The notes under the pieces: generated by a model
Told to the model about the DNA's origin: nothing
What the model saw: the letters and a program-made list of their open reading frames with translations, nothing else
Databases searched by the model: none
Program-made: the position numbers and the translations under genes
Shown here: piece by piece, positions 63,947 to 64,000 of the stretch
How the letters are laid out: every line of letters begins with the position of its first letter
Position numbering within the stretch: the stretch's first letter is position 1
Origin: Granulosicoccus sp965214025
GTDB taxonomy: Bacteria; Pseudomonadota; Gammaproteobacteria; Granulosicoccales; Granulosicoccaceae
Length of the DNA stretch: 64,000 nucleotides
Assembly: GCA_965214025.1 (NCBI GenBank)
Contig: CBDCAW010000053.1
Coordinates: forward strand, 1 to 64,000
Reading direction: 5' to 3'

Positions 63947-64000
63947 TATTACCGCTACTCATGTCAGGGGCACCGGAAGACTGCTGGTCCCGGGTCAGTC

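Overview
This is a GC-rich chromosomal window from a gammaproteobacterium. The class is indicated by housekeeping gene orders typical of that group: rpsP-rimM-trmD-rplS, minC-minD-minE, pcnB-folK, a 6S RNA between zapA and fau, and ygfB-pepP-ubiH. The class II ribonucleotide reductase is split into NrdJa and NrdJb, as in Pseudomonas. I cannot name a genus from the sequence alone.

Layout. 0-5 kb: surface and flagellar glycan genes (partial arylsulfotransferase-like protein, ExoD-like protein, PseB, PseC, a small unknown, and a Maf-type flagellin glycosyltransferase). 5-14 kb: one long catabolic operon with its own promoter and candidate operator. It encodes a sugar/polyol ABC importer (binding protein, two permeases, a small membrane protein, two different ATPases), separate DhaK and DhaL kinase subunits, and a Gfo/Idh dehydrogenase. 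14-21 kb: a GGDEF-GGDEF-EAL protein, a ChaC-type enzyme, and metH behind a striking palindrome. 21-25 kb: a divergent pair of poorly characterised envelope genes (a multi-pass membrane protein and a BNR_4 lipoprotein) around an A+T-richer intergenic region. 25-35 kb: an SLC13-type transporter, the rpsP-trmD operon, htpG, two small cytochromes c, ycgL/hslR, pcnB-folK-deoxynucleoside kinase. 36-40 kb: a response regulator, a CHASE2 sensor kinase, and rpiA. 40-51 kb: ilvA, fau, 6S RNA, an intergenic repeat cluster, zapA, a zapB-like gene, ygfB-pepP-ubiH, a CLC protein, adk, a methyltransferase, and trhO. 51-64 kb: slt, bolA, a porin, minCDE, dinB, a parvulin, small unknowns, nrdJb and nrdJa. The nrdJ promoter region carries paired NrdR boxes, a phased array of DnaA-box-like repeats and an FNR-like palindrome.

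Sequence quality. At least seven genes are interrupted by single-base frameshifts, and an eighth (the second permease) by several. They lie in the second permease, the small membrane protein, both ATPases, dhaK, the Gfo/Idh gene, trhO, dinB and nrdJa. Nearly all are explained by one extra base in a short G or C run, and most fall between 8.1 and 13.5 kb. I read these as base-calling or assembly errors and annotated the genes as whole units, stating where each frame changes.

Most interesting signals. (1) The two ATPases of the importer have complementary defects that would give one degenerate and one canonical ATP site. (2) The nrdJ control region combines NrdR, DnaA-like and FNR-like elements. 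(3) A 22-bp perfect palindrome overlaps the likely metH promoter. (4) A repeat cluster lies just upstream of the 6S RNA promoter. (5) The divergent membrane protein/BNR_4 lipoprotein pair has an unusual intergenic region.
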